64,000 nt of DNA, from positions 60,435,741 to 60,499,740 of the forward strand of contig CM033714.1 of NCBI GenBank assembly GCA_019671005.1, written 5' to 3'. The notes below the pieces were generated by a model. The model did no database searches. It worked only from the letters and a program-made list of their open reading frames with translations, and was not told where the DNA came from. The translations under genes and the position numbers were made by a program. Within the stretch, counting starts at the first letter, position 1, and each line of letters opens with the position of its first letter. Shown here in pieces: positions 11,223-22,349 of the stretch. The stretch is from Hibiscus mutabilis. Taxonomy: Eukaryota; Streptophyta; Magnoliopsida; Malvales; Malvaceae.

Positions 11223-12350
11223 TACCCTCAAACCTAACTTATTGCTTGTCCTCAAGTAATGCAAATAAAAACAATTAAAAATTGTTAAAAAGTTAGCTCG
11301 ACAAAAGTTTGATTGGAATGCCAACAAGTGTTGGCAAGCAGAATTTGGCTCTATTTCTGTCCTTAGTATCTGAGTGCAATAATGCCAAGCAAGTAGTAAT
11401 TCAAGTGCAGTAATATAACTCTAGTCTAAGTTCATGAAGAGTGCATGATGTGTAGGCAATATGCATCCAATATCCTTTCACTCCCTTAGCAATTTTACTA
11501 CCTAAACTCAGATCTTTATTTTCATCATTTTTGTCTTTCTTTTTCTTTCTTGCCGAGGGTTCTTTTGGCACTAATTTAAGCTTGCTTCATGACACTGTTT
11601 AGCGTGAGTGATATGAGAGAGCATACCACAAATCCCCACCTTAATATATACATCATTAGGCTTTCTCTTTAACTTATACCCTAGGGTTTTGGACTTGAGA
11701 ACTAAGAGGGAGAAAACCACGAAGCCCCAGTACTTATTATCCCTAGGTAGAGGAGAGTTCTATTTTTTTATTGCCTTGGTAGAACATTGCTACCTTATTA
11801 GTTTCTTTTTACCCTAGCATCATTTTTCAATTTTTTTTCAATCTGAGCATAGTTTCAAAGAGTCTAAGTTTGCTAGGGAACTAGATACATATTACGTGTT
11901 AAGTGTAAATTCAATCCCCTAAACTAGAGATCAATTGCCAAGCTAACTTGGCATACTACTCTGCTGGCATGGCATTGTAACTAAAGATTAAAATTTCTTC
12001 ATCGAACAGACACCTAGATCAAATTAAACTTGCCTAACAAGTGTTAACATTCTTCAAAATTTGGCCGAGACAAAATTTTCTTTTTCTCTTCTTTTTAGCG
12101 GTTCGGTATGCATCTAATCTATATGACCTACATGGCATGTCAACCAAAATGTAAACATGAAATGCATGACATGGAATAAATGTGAGAAAATGCACACCTC
12201 CAAACCCAAGATGTGCATTGTCCTCAATGCATGAAAACAACACATATATAAAATTAAAACAGAAAAATTAAAATGCATGATCATGTAAATGAAATGAAAT
12301 GTAATGCAAAGAAGTTTAGGAAGAAGATGACCCCCTTCGGAGACTTCTTC
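11223..12350. other. Gypsy A 3' untranslated region with polypurine tract
   Basis: On the minus strand, gtttgagggta just before the LTR (11223-11233) is the likely polypurine tract. The rest contains no coding feature I recognise. It includes an ATG-poor, T-rich strand and the phrase cctcaaacctaacttattgc found in similar form in relatives. Confidence 0.5.
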
Positions 12351-13468
12351 TCATGTAACGCGGGTTTTTCTTTTCACAAAGCTTTCACGATCAGGGGCCA
12401 TTCGTTTCATTCCTTTCATGCTCGGTTTTGAAGCAGCAGTGGAGGCTCTAACATCCTTCTTTGTCTTGGCAAGTTCAACTGGTAGTGTAGATGGATTAGC
12501 TCTAGGTGTTTTGACTATGGTTTCCTCTGATTTAGTTGAGGAATTCGTACTGGCAGAATCGACCTGAACTGGAGACAGCAGAACTATAGCATCGGATGCG
12601 TGACTGGCTGGCATAACTGGATTGGCTGGACTGGCATTACCACTGGCAGAGATCTTGGTAGGAGTGAGGTTTTTCTATATGGAAGCAGTGATTGTCCTTC
12701 CCTTGATTATCTGGCCTCTTTCATCATCAAGCCTAGGCATATCATGGCGCATGCGAATGTTAGAAATAAGTAAAGGGAAAAACAAACCATCTTTACCTCT
12801 TACTGCACATTTATTGGTTTCCTTGATAATGATCTTGCCAATGTTGATTTTGTGCCCCTTAACGATGGAGTACAATAAAATCAATATTTCTTCTGAGACA
12901 GTTTCGTTATGAGATGTGGGCATCAGATTTTCCTTGATAAAGTGATTCCAGCCTCTCATTTGTGGTTTCAATGCCAACCTTTTCACCGTTTGGTGGTCCG
13001 TCAATGAAACTGTCCAAACCGTGCCAGGCTCACACAAGTTTGCCAGCAGTTTCTTTTGTTTGGCAGCATCCATTGATTCCACATAGTCAAAGTATTCATC
13101 CCCTATACCATTCAATGCAAACATTGAGTTAATATACCCGTAATCAAAACACACGCATTTACCTTTAATCATCAAGAATAATAAATCTTTTGTCTCAAGA
13201 TGGGCATAGAATTCTCGAACAATTATGGTGTAGATCTCCCATTTTGTTGACAAAATTGATTCCACTTGTGCATGTCGACTATGGCCATAAACTCGGTAGG
13301 AAATCCAATGGTGGTGTCGGTCTTGAAATCAAAATGCTTCTCATAACAAAAAGATCTTGAAGAAAAGCTTGCTTCAAATCTCTTTCGAATTTCTTCATTG
13401 AAAAACAAGTTGAATGGGGTTAATGAGGAAGCCTTTGAAAAGAAAAGAGCTTGGAATGGTTTTAACAA
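12351..13468 (-). pseudogene. Putative plant transposon protein ORF of gypsy A (env position)
   Basis: Two overlapping frames on the minus strand (13468-13223 and 13265-12675) and a third (12614-12351) together give a protein of about 350 residues. The first part starts MLKPFQALFFSK and includes KRFEASFSSRSF. The second reads KWEIYTIIVREFYAHLET, then VWTVSLTDHQTV and MRGWNHFIKENLMPTSH. These match the widespread plant domain annotated as putative plant transposon protein, often found 3' of pol in Athila-type elements. A frameshift near 13240 splits it and another near 12650 separates the Ser/Thr-rich tail. The biochemical role is unknown. Confidence 0.7.
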
Positions 13469-14215
13469 CGAAAGAAGATGAGAAAATATGGATCTTGGTT
13501 CCTGCTTGATAAAAAGAAGTGAAAGAGAGTTTGGTTCTTTAAATCGGCTAAGGTAAGTAGAAGGTAAAGAGGTTGAGTTTTTAATTGGGTATAATAATGG
13601 TAGCCGATTAATTAGAGATAATGATGAAAAAAGAATAAAAAGGTTTGATTTGAAAAATGAGTAAAGTGATAAGGGTGAGGTGATAAGGTTGTAAATGATA
13701 GGATAAGTTAAAGATTGGAGTGATAAGGTGATTAGGTTAAATTTAAATTTTAACCTAATTTTTGGGCGGCTAGGGTTAAGGTTTAAAGAAAAATAATCTC
13801 TCTCATTTAATGGTCCGATTTAATCAAGTTAGGGTTAATCTCTTCTCCCAATTTTTCAGTCCATCGCATGCCAAGATGCTTTGGCATTGCGCTTGAGTTT
13901 CTTAGCCCGCCAATTGATTATGCCAATGGATTCATTGACATTGTTCCTGGCACAACACTGCTCATGTTTGGATCATAGTCGTCTCATGCCAAATCATTCC
14001 TTGGCATTGTCCTTGAATCTGTACATACTCAAAGAAAACCTTTCAACATAACAAAGGAATAGTAATGAAAAAATAAAAGAAATAGAAACTACTAAAAATC
14101 CTGAAACCTAAAAACAAAGAAAAACGTCTAACCTAATATTTACAAAGATTCAAACCTGCTGGCGATGTTACGGTACCTCTGCCAAGAGGATAGCCTCATT
14201 GGCATTGTTTTGACT
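13469..14215. other. Gypsy A internal non-coding spacer
   Basis: Between the residual end of pol and the env-position ORF. Rich in gataaggtgat repeats (13660-13735) and ttggcat words (13870-14010). No domain is recognisable. Confidence 0.5.
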
Positions 14216-16490
14216 ACCTTCAAAATAGTGCTTTAGGCGCTAGCCATTTATTGGTGAATGGTAAGCTGTGGCAATCTTTTGTTTAAATAACCAACATAGA
14301 AAGTCGAAGAATTGCTTACCTTTGAGTATGCCGAACCCTCGATTGCACAATAAAAGAGAATATTTTGCCACGGTGGATTTGAATAACCACCTTAGAAAAT
14401 CAAAATATCTCTTTGTTATTGGTCTCAAGAACCTTTGATCGAACTTAGCACCCCAGTAATGCTTAGGCTCCGCTGCTCTTTTCTCCGTTGATGCTGAGGC
14501 ATGGTTGAGGTGACTTGGCAATTGTTTCAGTTCCAAGTTCGGCAGCTCCTCACTAGATGTCTTTGGTGCTCTGATCTCTCTGCCAGCCAACTCAAGTGGC
14601 TTAGATCTATCCAAATAACTTATGCCATCATCCAGCAAGGTCATCTCGTCATCCAGTTCTCTGGCATCATCATTAGTGCCTTGGCAAAGCTGTGTTATGT
14701 CCTTATTGAGGATAAATTCCATGATCTCTACAGCTTGGCATTCCAAGGTAGGGTTGGCAGATGAACCTCAGGAATGTCAACAGTAACACATGCTTGTTTT
14801 ACCAAGGTAGGGTTGGCAAATGTTGGCTCCATTGGTTCTGCTGAGGTGGTGCTGGCATCATATTGAGATCTAGCATTGTTGGTGCTTGCTTCCCATTTCT
14901 CAGCTTCCTTGGTTTCATCTGCTGGCAGTGATTTCTCTTCCTGGCAAATAACTAGCTGTTTGGGAGGCATTTTATTCTCAATTGGTTTGCCACTTCGGAG
15001 GGTGACAGCTTGGCTTTGTTCTCTCCTATTTTGTCGAGCATCCTCTGTATCACTTGGTAGAGTCTCTAGAGGTCTGGCATTGAGTGCATTGGCAATCTGT
15101 CCAATATGAACTTCCAAGTTCCTCATGGACACTGCCAGACTCTAGACTATGGCATTGTTATGCTCCATATAATCCATCAGGGTGTTCTCATCGAAAAATC
15201 CTTGCACTGGCAGTAGATTATTCTGGGCTCTTTGTGACATGACATTTTGCTTGAAACTTGGCATTACATTGTTGTGCCGTCGTAGGGTATTGAATTGGTT
15301 ACTATCATGGTTTGCCCAAGCAAAATTTGGGTGATGCTTTCAACCTGTATTGTAAGTATTGAATGAGGGTTAAAATTTTGATTGAAATTACAAACAAATT
15401 ACCGATTCAGGATTGGATGGGCATTCATCCACATGATGATCCTCTCCACAAATAGTGCAAAATGGTTCTAATGCCTTGACTTCTTAGGATTCGTTACTGT
15501 TTTGCAAAGTTTTCACAATGCTAGTGAGATTGGAAATCTGAACGTTGATGGATGTTAGTGCATCAAGCTCCAATTTTCCATTGGTTCTTGTCCTCGCTTC
15601 GAGTTTAGCAGTAGGATACTGAAAATCGCCGGCAATAATCCTTTCAAGGATGTCATGTGGCTCAGTTAATTTCTTGTCTAGCAATGAACCATTTCCAGAA
15701 GCATTTACAAAGGTCCTGGCATGGGCTCTGGTGTAAAAAATCTCCATCTGGGTCCAAGTAGAGAATCCATGCATGGGACATATTCTCAATAGGTTTTTGA
15801 ATAGCTCCCAAGTATCATAGAAAGTCTCATCATCAGCTTGCCTAAATGTAATGATTTCACTTCGCAGCTTGGCATTAAGTCTAGATGACTGGAATCTCAC
15901 AAGGAACTTCTGGCATAATTCTGCCCACGAAGTAACTGATCTTGATGGCAAGGAATTAGCCACAATTTTGCCCCATCTCGCAAGGAAAATGAAAAGAGCT
16001 TTAGCTTTATTGTCTCTTCAGTCACATCCAGCTGGCGGAATAGTTGGTAAATTTCTATGAACTGCTTTAAATGTTGTATTGGGTCTCCATTAGGTGATCC
16101 ATCAAATTGACCTACATCCATTAGCATTTGAATCATTATCCATTTAAGCTTAAAGTAAGCCATATTTACCTCTGGCATGATCAGTGCTGGCATCAAATCA
16201 TCTATGGTGGGTGCTAGATGTTCTCTTATAGATCGTTCTTTAGGTATCTAAGCAGCAATAGCAGAAGCTAGCGGCATCACTGCAGGTATTGTTGGCATAT
16301 CCTGGTTGTTGGCATTGATTTTGGCACTGTCTAGCTCACCATTGCCGTCACGAGCCATTTCTAGACGTTCTCCTCTTAACTTGCGTAGGGTTGGGTCATC
16401 TTGTAAATCCTCTTTCGCAGTGCTACTCATGTACATATACCAAACAAAATAGATTAAACAAAAAATAAAAACAAGTAAAAATAAAAACAA
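14216..16490 (-). pseudogene. Gypsy A gag with pol deleted
   Basis: Read leftward: N-terminal segment at 16490-16248 (contains LRGERLEMARDG) and gag core at 16196-15484 (FDGSPNGDPIQHLKQF, then WAELCQKFLVRF and DETFYDTWELFKNLLRICP, the retrotransposon gag family). A CCHC-like knuckle at about 15470-15420 reads CTICGEDHHVDEC. Then come LENQIG-like LEVHIGQIANALNARP and AVTLRSGK (15132-14728). The final frame (14746-14240) has FLDR-like YLDRSKPLEL and LPNLELKQLPSHL, normally located just before reverse transcriptase. It then jumps to a short segment ending SPINGWRLKHYFEG, which recalls the usual end of integrase. The whole enzyme-coding part between these is absent. Several shifts and stops are present. 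Confidence 0.8.
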
Positions 16491-16505
16491 TCAATTCCGT
16501 TGCAA

Positions 16506-16523
16506 TCCCCGGCAACGACACCA
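16506..16523 (-). other. Gypsy A primer-binding site (tRNA-Asp type)
   Basis: The plus strand reads tccccggcaacgacacca. The 3' end of plant tRNA-Asp is TCCCCGGCAACGGCGCCA, so the site matches with two changes. It lies 6 bases from the 5' LTR (16530), as expected for Athila-like elements. Confidence 0.8.
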
Positions 16524-16529
16524 AAAACT

Positions 16530-18192
16530 TGTTGACGTAATATTGCATGGCAAAAGATTAAGTATTCAATGTAAATATGCAAGTAAAAACAATGCCAAGA
16601 ATATGCCTTTTACGTGCAAGTATACACAGTCAGCAAGTAATGTAGTAGTGAGTTGAGTATCGTCTCTACAGGGATTGCCTAGGGGAATTAATTGATACGA
16701 TTAATACTTGTGAACTAGAAAATAAAAGTGATGGCAATTGATTGAGGGAATGAGTAAAATAAAAGAAATAAATAAATAAAGATGATAAAAAGAATTGAAG
16801 CAAAGTGAAGATTATAGTAATGAAATGATAACAGTCTGGCATGCAATGGGTGTAAGAATGATAACAAAGATTTGGTATAGAATGTCTGAATTTTATGCTA
16901 GCAATTCCGGCTAGTAATAATGTCCTGCCTTGGCATTGATTGCTGAGTAGATTTGAAATGGAAAAGCCTCTCTTGATGGTCATTGCCCTAAATCAACCAT
17001 GCAAAAAGCCCTATATCTCTATAGTGCATATTTGTTCATAAACCGATTTGATTAAGATCCAATCTATATTCCTAAGGGGTAGATTTCACTCCCGAAGTAA
17101 GTTCATCGACTTGAACATCTTCTCTCGAAGCATCTCGCCTTAGCACCTAACAACTTGATCATTGCCACCCAAGTTTGTTAAGATATTGATATGCAATAGG
17201 CCAACTATGCCAACTCTCACTTGGCACATTATTTAGGAAACAGTAAAGTATGCCAGATACAACAAACAACTCCAAGGCAATTGAATTATTAACAACTAAA
17301 CATAAAACGCAGCAAATAATAGTTTGAAATAATTCTTAAACACATGAAAGAAATACGAAAATCAACAAAGAACTAAAGCAAGGAAGGAGGTCTCTCGATG
17401 CAGCCCTTCAATGGATTCACTATGTCTCATGGAATCTTCAAGCCTTTGATCTTGTTGTCTCCGATTCCTCATTCTCCATTGTTGCAGACCGCTTCTCAAG
17501 TTCCAGCCTTCATATTCTTCATTGTCTTTTTCTCATTCTCTAATTCGTTTTTAGTGATGATCGATCTCCTCTTTACATAGGCTTGTGTAGAAGCCCTATG
17601 ATAAGCCCTTTTGCGTTTGAATTTGAATGCGACAAGGATAAGCCTTGCAATCACTTTATCCTTTGTTTGGAGTGCAAGGCTGATCAAGTGATAAGCTGAT
17701 AAGATGATAAGGTGATGCGTTAATCAGGCTAGGGCTGACTTCATCATGCCGATGTTGCCTTGGCACACAAGCTTGGCATGTCCTTACCAACATAGTTTGG
17801 CATCACCTTATCTGCTATTTTTTAGAAGTTAATCTATTTGTGATCTTTTAGGAGCCTGGTCATATCCTATTTTTTTTGGGGTTCAATAACCTCTTGGCAT
17901 GACATCAAGGTCACTTCTCTGCCAACAAGTGCTTGGCACTATCTGGTCATTTTATGCCAACAACACTTGGTATTCTCCCTGGCATTCCTTCCTGCATTAC
18001 TTTTCTGTGCCAAGTACTATGCCAAACCTACAAAATTGCCAACAAAACAACCTTTCATACTAGCCTAGATAGAATTCCTAACTCCTTACGTAAATGCATG
18101 ATTTTATCATCCTAATGCAACAAAATGTACCTAAAAACAAGCAAAAGAATTGCGAGATTGTCATTAAAAATAAGACTTTTGAAGAGGTAACA
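16530..18192 (-). repeat. Gypsy A 5' LTR
   Basis: Starts TGTTGACGTAATATTGCATG and ends GAGGTAACA; direct copy of 9537-11222. Divergence from its partner is scattered (for example gatgtaatat/gacgtaatat at the very start), so the insertion is not recent. Confidence 0.85.
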
Positions 18193-18197
18193 TAAGG

Positions 18198-19247
18198 CAC
18201 AAACGATGTTAAGGAGACCAAGATTGGACTCCTCAACTTGAGCTACGAGAATTTTAAGATGGAGCTCGATGAGAGCATCACCAAGATGTTCGATCGTTTC
18301 TCCGTCATTGTCAATGGTCCCAAAGGCTTCGGAGAAGTCATCCCTGAAGACAAGCTTGTCCGAAAGCTCATCTACTCTCTTTCTGAGTCATGGGATAGAA
18401 AGAGGACTGCCATCATCAAGGCCAAGGACCACAAAACCTTGATGCTCGATGCTTTTATGAGATATCTTCTAACCCATGAGATCATGAAGAAAGGAAGATA
18501 AGATGAGAAAAAGAGAGAATAGAAGAAGGTCAAAAAGATAGAAGTAGAAAAGAAGAAGATGGGAATTTCTCTCAAAGCTTACAAGAAGAGAGTGATTCTA
18601 GTGAGGAGAAAGATAAAGAAATGGCCATGCTAGCCAAATGGTTCACTCGGTTCATGAAGTCCAACCGGGGAAGAAAGTTCCATCAAAGAGGAGACTTCAA
18701 GAACAAGAACAAGGACAAGGAGAAGGATCAACTCATTTGCTTTTAATACAAGAAGCTGAGGCACATAAGGACCGATTGCCCCCAACACAAAAGGAAGAGC
18801 TTCAGGAAGAAGAAGAAGCTCAAGGCAAACGTTGATACTTGGAGTGATGAGGAATCATCCGATGAAGAGGAGCAAGAAGTTGCCAACCTTTGCCTCATGG
18901 CTTTTGAAGAATATCCTAAGGTAACCTCTAACTCATCTTCATTTGATTTATCTTTTGATGAACATCAAGAAGCATACGATGAGTTACAAGAGGTTTATGA
19001 CGAGTTGGTGGAAAAGTTTAAGTAGTCGATTTTGAAAAACAAGAAAATGACTTCTGATTTGAAAAACAAAAATGATTCTCTTTCTAAAACCAACTCCGAA
19101 CTGCAAAAGAAGGTTTTTGATTTACAACAAAAACAAAATGATTTTGAAAAGAAAAATCATGATTTAAGCAACCTTCTTTCTAAAATCCACGATGATCATC
19201 ACAAGGTGGTGAGTGATCTTAAAGATTCTCTAAGATGGGTTGGGAAA
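18198..19247 (+). pseudogene. Copia gag, second part (between gypsy A and gypsy B)
   Basis: Continues the copia gag after gypsy A: TNDVKETKIGLLNLSYENFK, then IPEDKLVRKLIYSLSESWD and a stop at 18499. The zinc-knuckle region at about 18735-18790 reads KKLRHIRTDCPQHKR, but its first Cys pair is broken by a stop (ICF*YKK). After an acidic segment (WSDEESSDEEEQEVANLC) a Lys/Asn-rich coiled coil follows at 19032-19240 (SELQKKVFDLQQKQNDFEKK). Sirevirus gags often carry such coils. The frame is cut at 19253 by gypsy B and resumes at 29964. Confidence 0.75.
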
Positions 19248-19252
19248 CAAAG

Positions 19253-22200
19253 TGTAAACCCCTTAACCCGGCCTAGACGCTAGACCGAACTGAACGAGCT
19301 ACATCGGGTTTGCCGAAACAAACCCATGAAGCGATAAATCGAATTACGTCTATTTTTTCCTTTTTTATCTTGTCTAAATGCATATTATTAACCTAAGGTG
19401 AGTATGCTGGCAGCTAGTGAAAACTCCATTTAATCGGGTGTCAATTTCACATCTAATTACGCGTACTTGCAATTTAGGGACCAAATTGCAAATATGTAAA
19501 ATTACATGAACTTTCCTGGTTCCAAGGTTATCTTTTCTTAACTATTCAAATTACATGCTTGTATGCCAAATTTCAACTTAAAACGATCATCCAATCTCAT
19601 AAAATTGCACTCACATCAATTAGGGGCCAAAATGAATAAAACAGAAACCTTAAAAACACATTTTAATTGTATTAACAACTACCCGTATCAATACACGAGC
19701 AAGTGTATCGGTACACCTATGCATTTTCAAAAACCCAAAATTCTAGTAGTTCAAACCCGTACCGATACACCTCTTCAAGTATCAAAACGCTATGCCTAAA
19801 AACATTATCTCGTATCGATACACCTCTTCGAGTACCGATACCCTATGTTTAGAAACACTAACCCGTATCGATATGGTCTCACGCATATTGATACACCCTG
19901 ACTTGAAATGTCCAATTTTTCTGGTTTAACATACATTTATGGATTCAAACATGTCTCAAACATTCATAAACATAAATAGAACTATTCCAGGGATCATTCT
20001 ATGCCAGAACATCAAAGATACATGAACAAATCATGGAAACATGGATGAACATGATTCTAGAGGCATGCTTCCTATAAAACAACCAACCACCATACGAAAC
20101 CTAAATCCAAAGCAACAACCAAACATATAAGGTCAATTACAACCCCAAAATAGTAATACAAACTTGCCCAAACAGGGAATTTAGTAAACACTATCTCTAA
20201 TCAATAATGTACCATATTGCCTTTATTACTACAAGTCCAATTCGAAAAGTCATACTTGTACGTTAACAAGTCCTTGGATCTTCCATCGCTTGCTCGCTAC
20301 CTCCAACCTTTAATTCTCTGCATTGATGGACAAAGAGAGCGTAAGCACATAAGGCTTAGTGAGGAGTGCTAAAAACACAACACCATCAATGCAATTAAAA
20401 CCGGTTTCCAACACACTAAGAGTTTATTATTTAACCACTTTAAAAAACATTATCATGCATTTTAAACCAAAACATGTTTACTTACAAGCACTTTACATTT
20501 GATTAAAAATCCATTTGAAAACATTAAACCATCTTGTTTTCAAAACATGCTTTACTACCTAGGCATTATCTCATTTGTTCCCCCAAAAAATCATGCATAA
20601 CAGCCATATGCATCAAAATCATTTATAACTCTTTTATCACATACATTCTCATATATTGACATTTATAGTGAGCCTTGAGAGACTCACCTCTATCCATACA
20701 TGTTTGGCTACATAGATTTCTCATGATCGGCTCGCCTCTATCAAATCTCATACCTTGCCTAGTTAAACTGCAAGATACCATCACAATGGGCTGCCTAGTT
20801 AAACCGCGTAACCAAGTGATAACCAAATAGTCCGATTAGCCTAGTTAAACTGCCTTTCCTTAAGGACTATGGCACGATCGATTTTATATATTATAGTGCA
20901 CTTTAAACCTATGGCTAGCCAACTATATCTGACACTTCCACAATATGTCACATAGCTAATATATCGTTTTCAAATACATTTACTTACTATTTTCCAATGC
21001 ACTTCTCAGAACTGTTTCATATGCAAAACTACATGATCCAACGACCAAACCTTTTAAAGAGCTTAAACCCGTTTTCACTCAACGATTCGCCTTGCCTCGC
21101 TTGCCAACAAGAATCGAGCCTCCGATAAGCAACGTACACCACTAGGCAAAACTGCCTTGATCATCCCCTGATTTAACCATATAAAAATAGAGGGAAATGC
21201 ATCATTATGCATTTAACTTGCTACTAAACAAAGATCCCCTGCAACCTCAACATTTGCCTTCCAAAAACTAGTCGAAACTATCAAAAACAACATCAAACAC
21301 CTTCCAAACTTAACCCAACCAAAACCCACTAGTTTAGTCCATCAATTAACATCCAAAAAAAACCTAATAACATCCTTACACCTCCAGCATCCATAAACTT
21401 CCCACAACTCCTCAAAGACACATAACTAACAATCTAGAAATTAGAGATTCACCTAGTTTTAGGATTCCAATGTTAAAACCAACTTATTAACATTATCAAA
21501 CATCACAATCATGATTAAAACTAATCAAGAACTCAACAAAATGGATCCAATATGAAAATCACATGGTCTCAACAAATAAACCTTGATTTAACTAATTTCT
21601 ATTATTAAATCATCAAAACTCATTAGAAAACATTAAATAAGGATCAAATACTTGGGAATTTCAGTAAAGAACCTTTCATTATAGGAGAAGAACGAACCTT
21701 ACCTCCAATTAGTGAATTTCCTCTCGATTGGATGTTTTACTCTTGAAAAACAAAGGAAAACAATGAGATTTTGGAAAACAAAATTGAAGAATCCATTGGA
21801 AATCAAAAGTTTAAGAAATCAAGATCATTACCTGAAATCTTTGATGAAAAAGAGAGTGTTTGGTTGAAGAGATTTTGAGACAAAAGTTTGAGAGAAAAAG
21901 TTACGTCAAAAGTGGTTTAAGGAAATAACTACCTTCTTTTATTAAATCCCCTTTTAATTCCTTAATTAAAACTCTTTAAAATCAATCCTAATTGAGAGGA
22001 AAATCTAATAAAAACATTTGGTAAATTGGCTCCTTAAAGATTCTACGATTTGACCCTTTTTTAAAATGGTCACTAAAACCAATTTTTATTCTTTACATTT
22101 TGGTCACTAACCCCAAAATGTCAAATGTCCAAAACCCATTTTACTAAATTTATTTTACCAAATATATCCATATATTAAATAATGATTTTAGGATATTTTC

Positions 22201-22332
22201 CCATTTTTTTTATCTTACTTAAAAATATTTATTCCAATTTTTATCATGAATCTAATTTGAATATCTAATCCCGGTCTACTAGATCGTGTAATCAACCTAG
22301 CAAACTCCTAGGCCCAAAACTGGTGCATTATA
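19253..22332 (-). repeat. Gypsy B 3' LTR
   Basis: About 3.1 kb. Contains gtatcgatac/gtaccgatac motif clusters at 19678-19890 and three or four copies of tgcctagttaaac-like units at about 20755-20860. Compared with the right LTR it lacks about 255 bases corresponding to 28413-28668. Ends gcattata where the right LTR has gcattaca. Confidence 0.85.
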
Positions 22333-22349
22333 ACTCTCCCCTGCTTAGG
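22333..22349 (-). other. Gypsy B polypurine tract
   Basis: On the minus strand, aagcaggggagagt directly precedes the 3' LTR (TATAATGC...). This is the standard position of the plus-strand primer in gypsy elements. Confidence 0.65.

Larger units (their letters stand above)
9537..18192 (-). mobile_element. Gypsy A: gag-only Athila/Tat-like LTR element
   Basis: Flanked by LTRs 9537-11222 and 16530-18192 and by gaagg/taagg (9532-9536, 18193-18197), a 5-bp target duplication with one mismatch. The element reads leftward: 5' LTR on the right, tRNA-Asp-type primer site, gag, a short residual end of pol, then a separate unknown ORF, a polypurine tract and the 3' LTR. No reverse transcriptase, RNase H or integrase core is present in about 5.3 kb of internal sequence. 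It must have moved using enzymes from a relative. It sits inside the gag gene of the copia and is therefore younger than it. Confidence 0.85.

Noticed and set aside
12622..12912. Plus-strand 96-codon frame
   Set aside because: Antisense to the minus-strand env-position ORF, which has the recognisable motifs.
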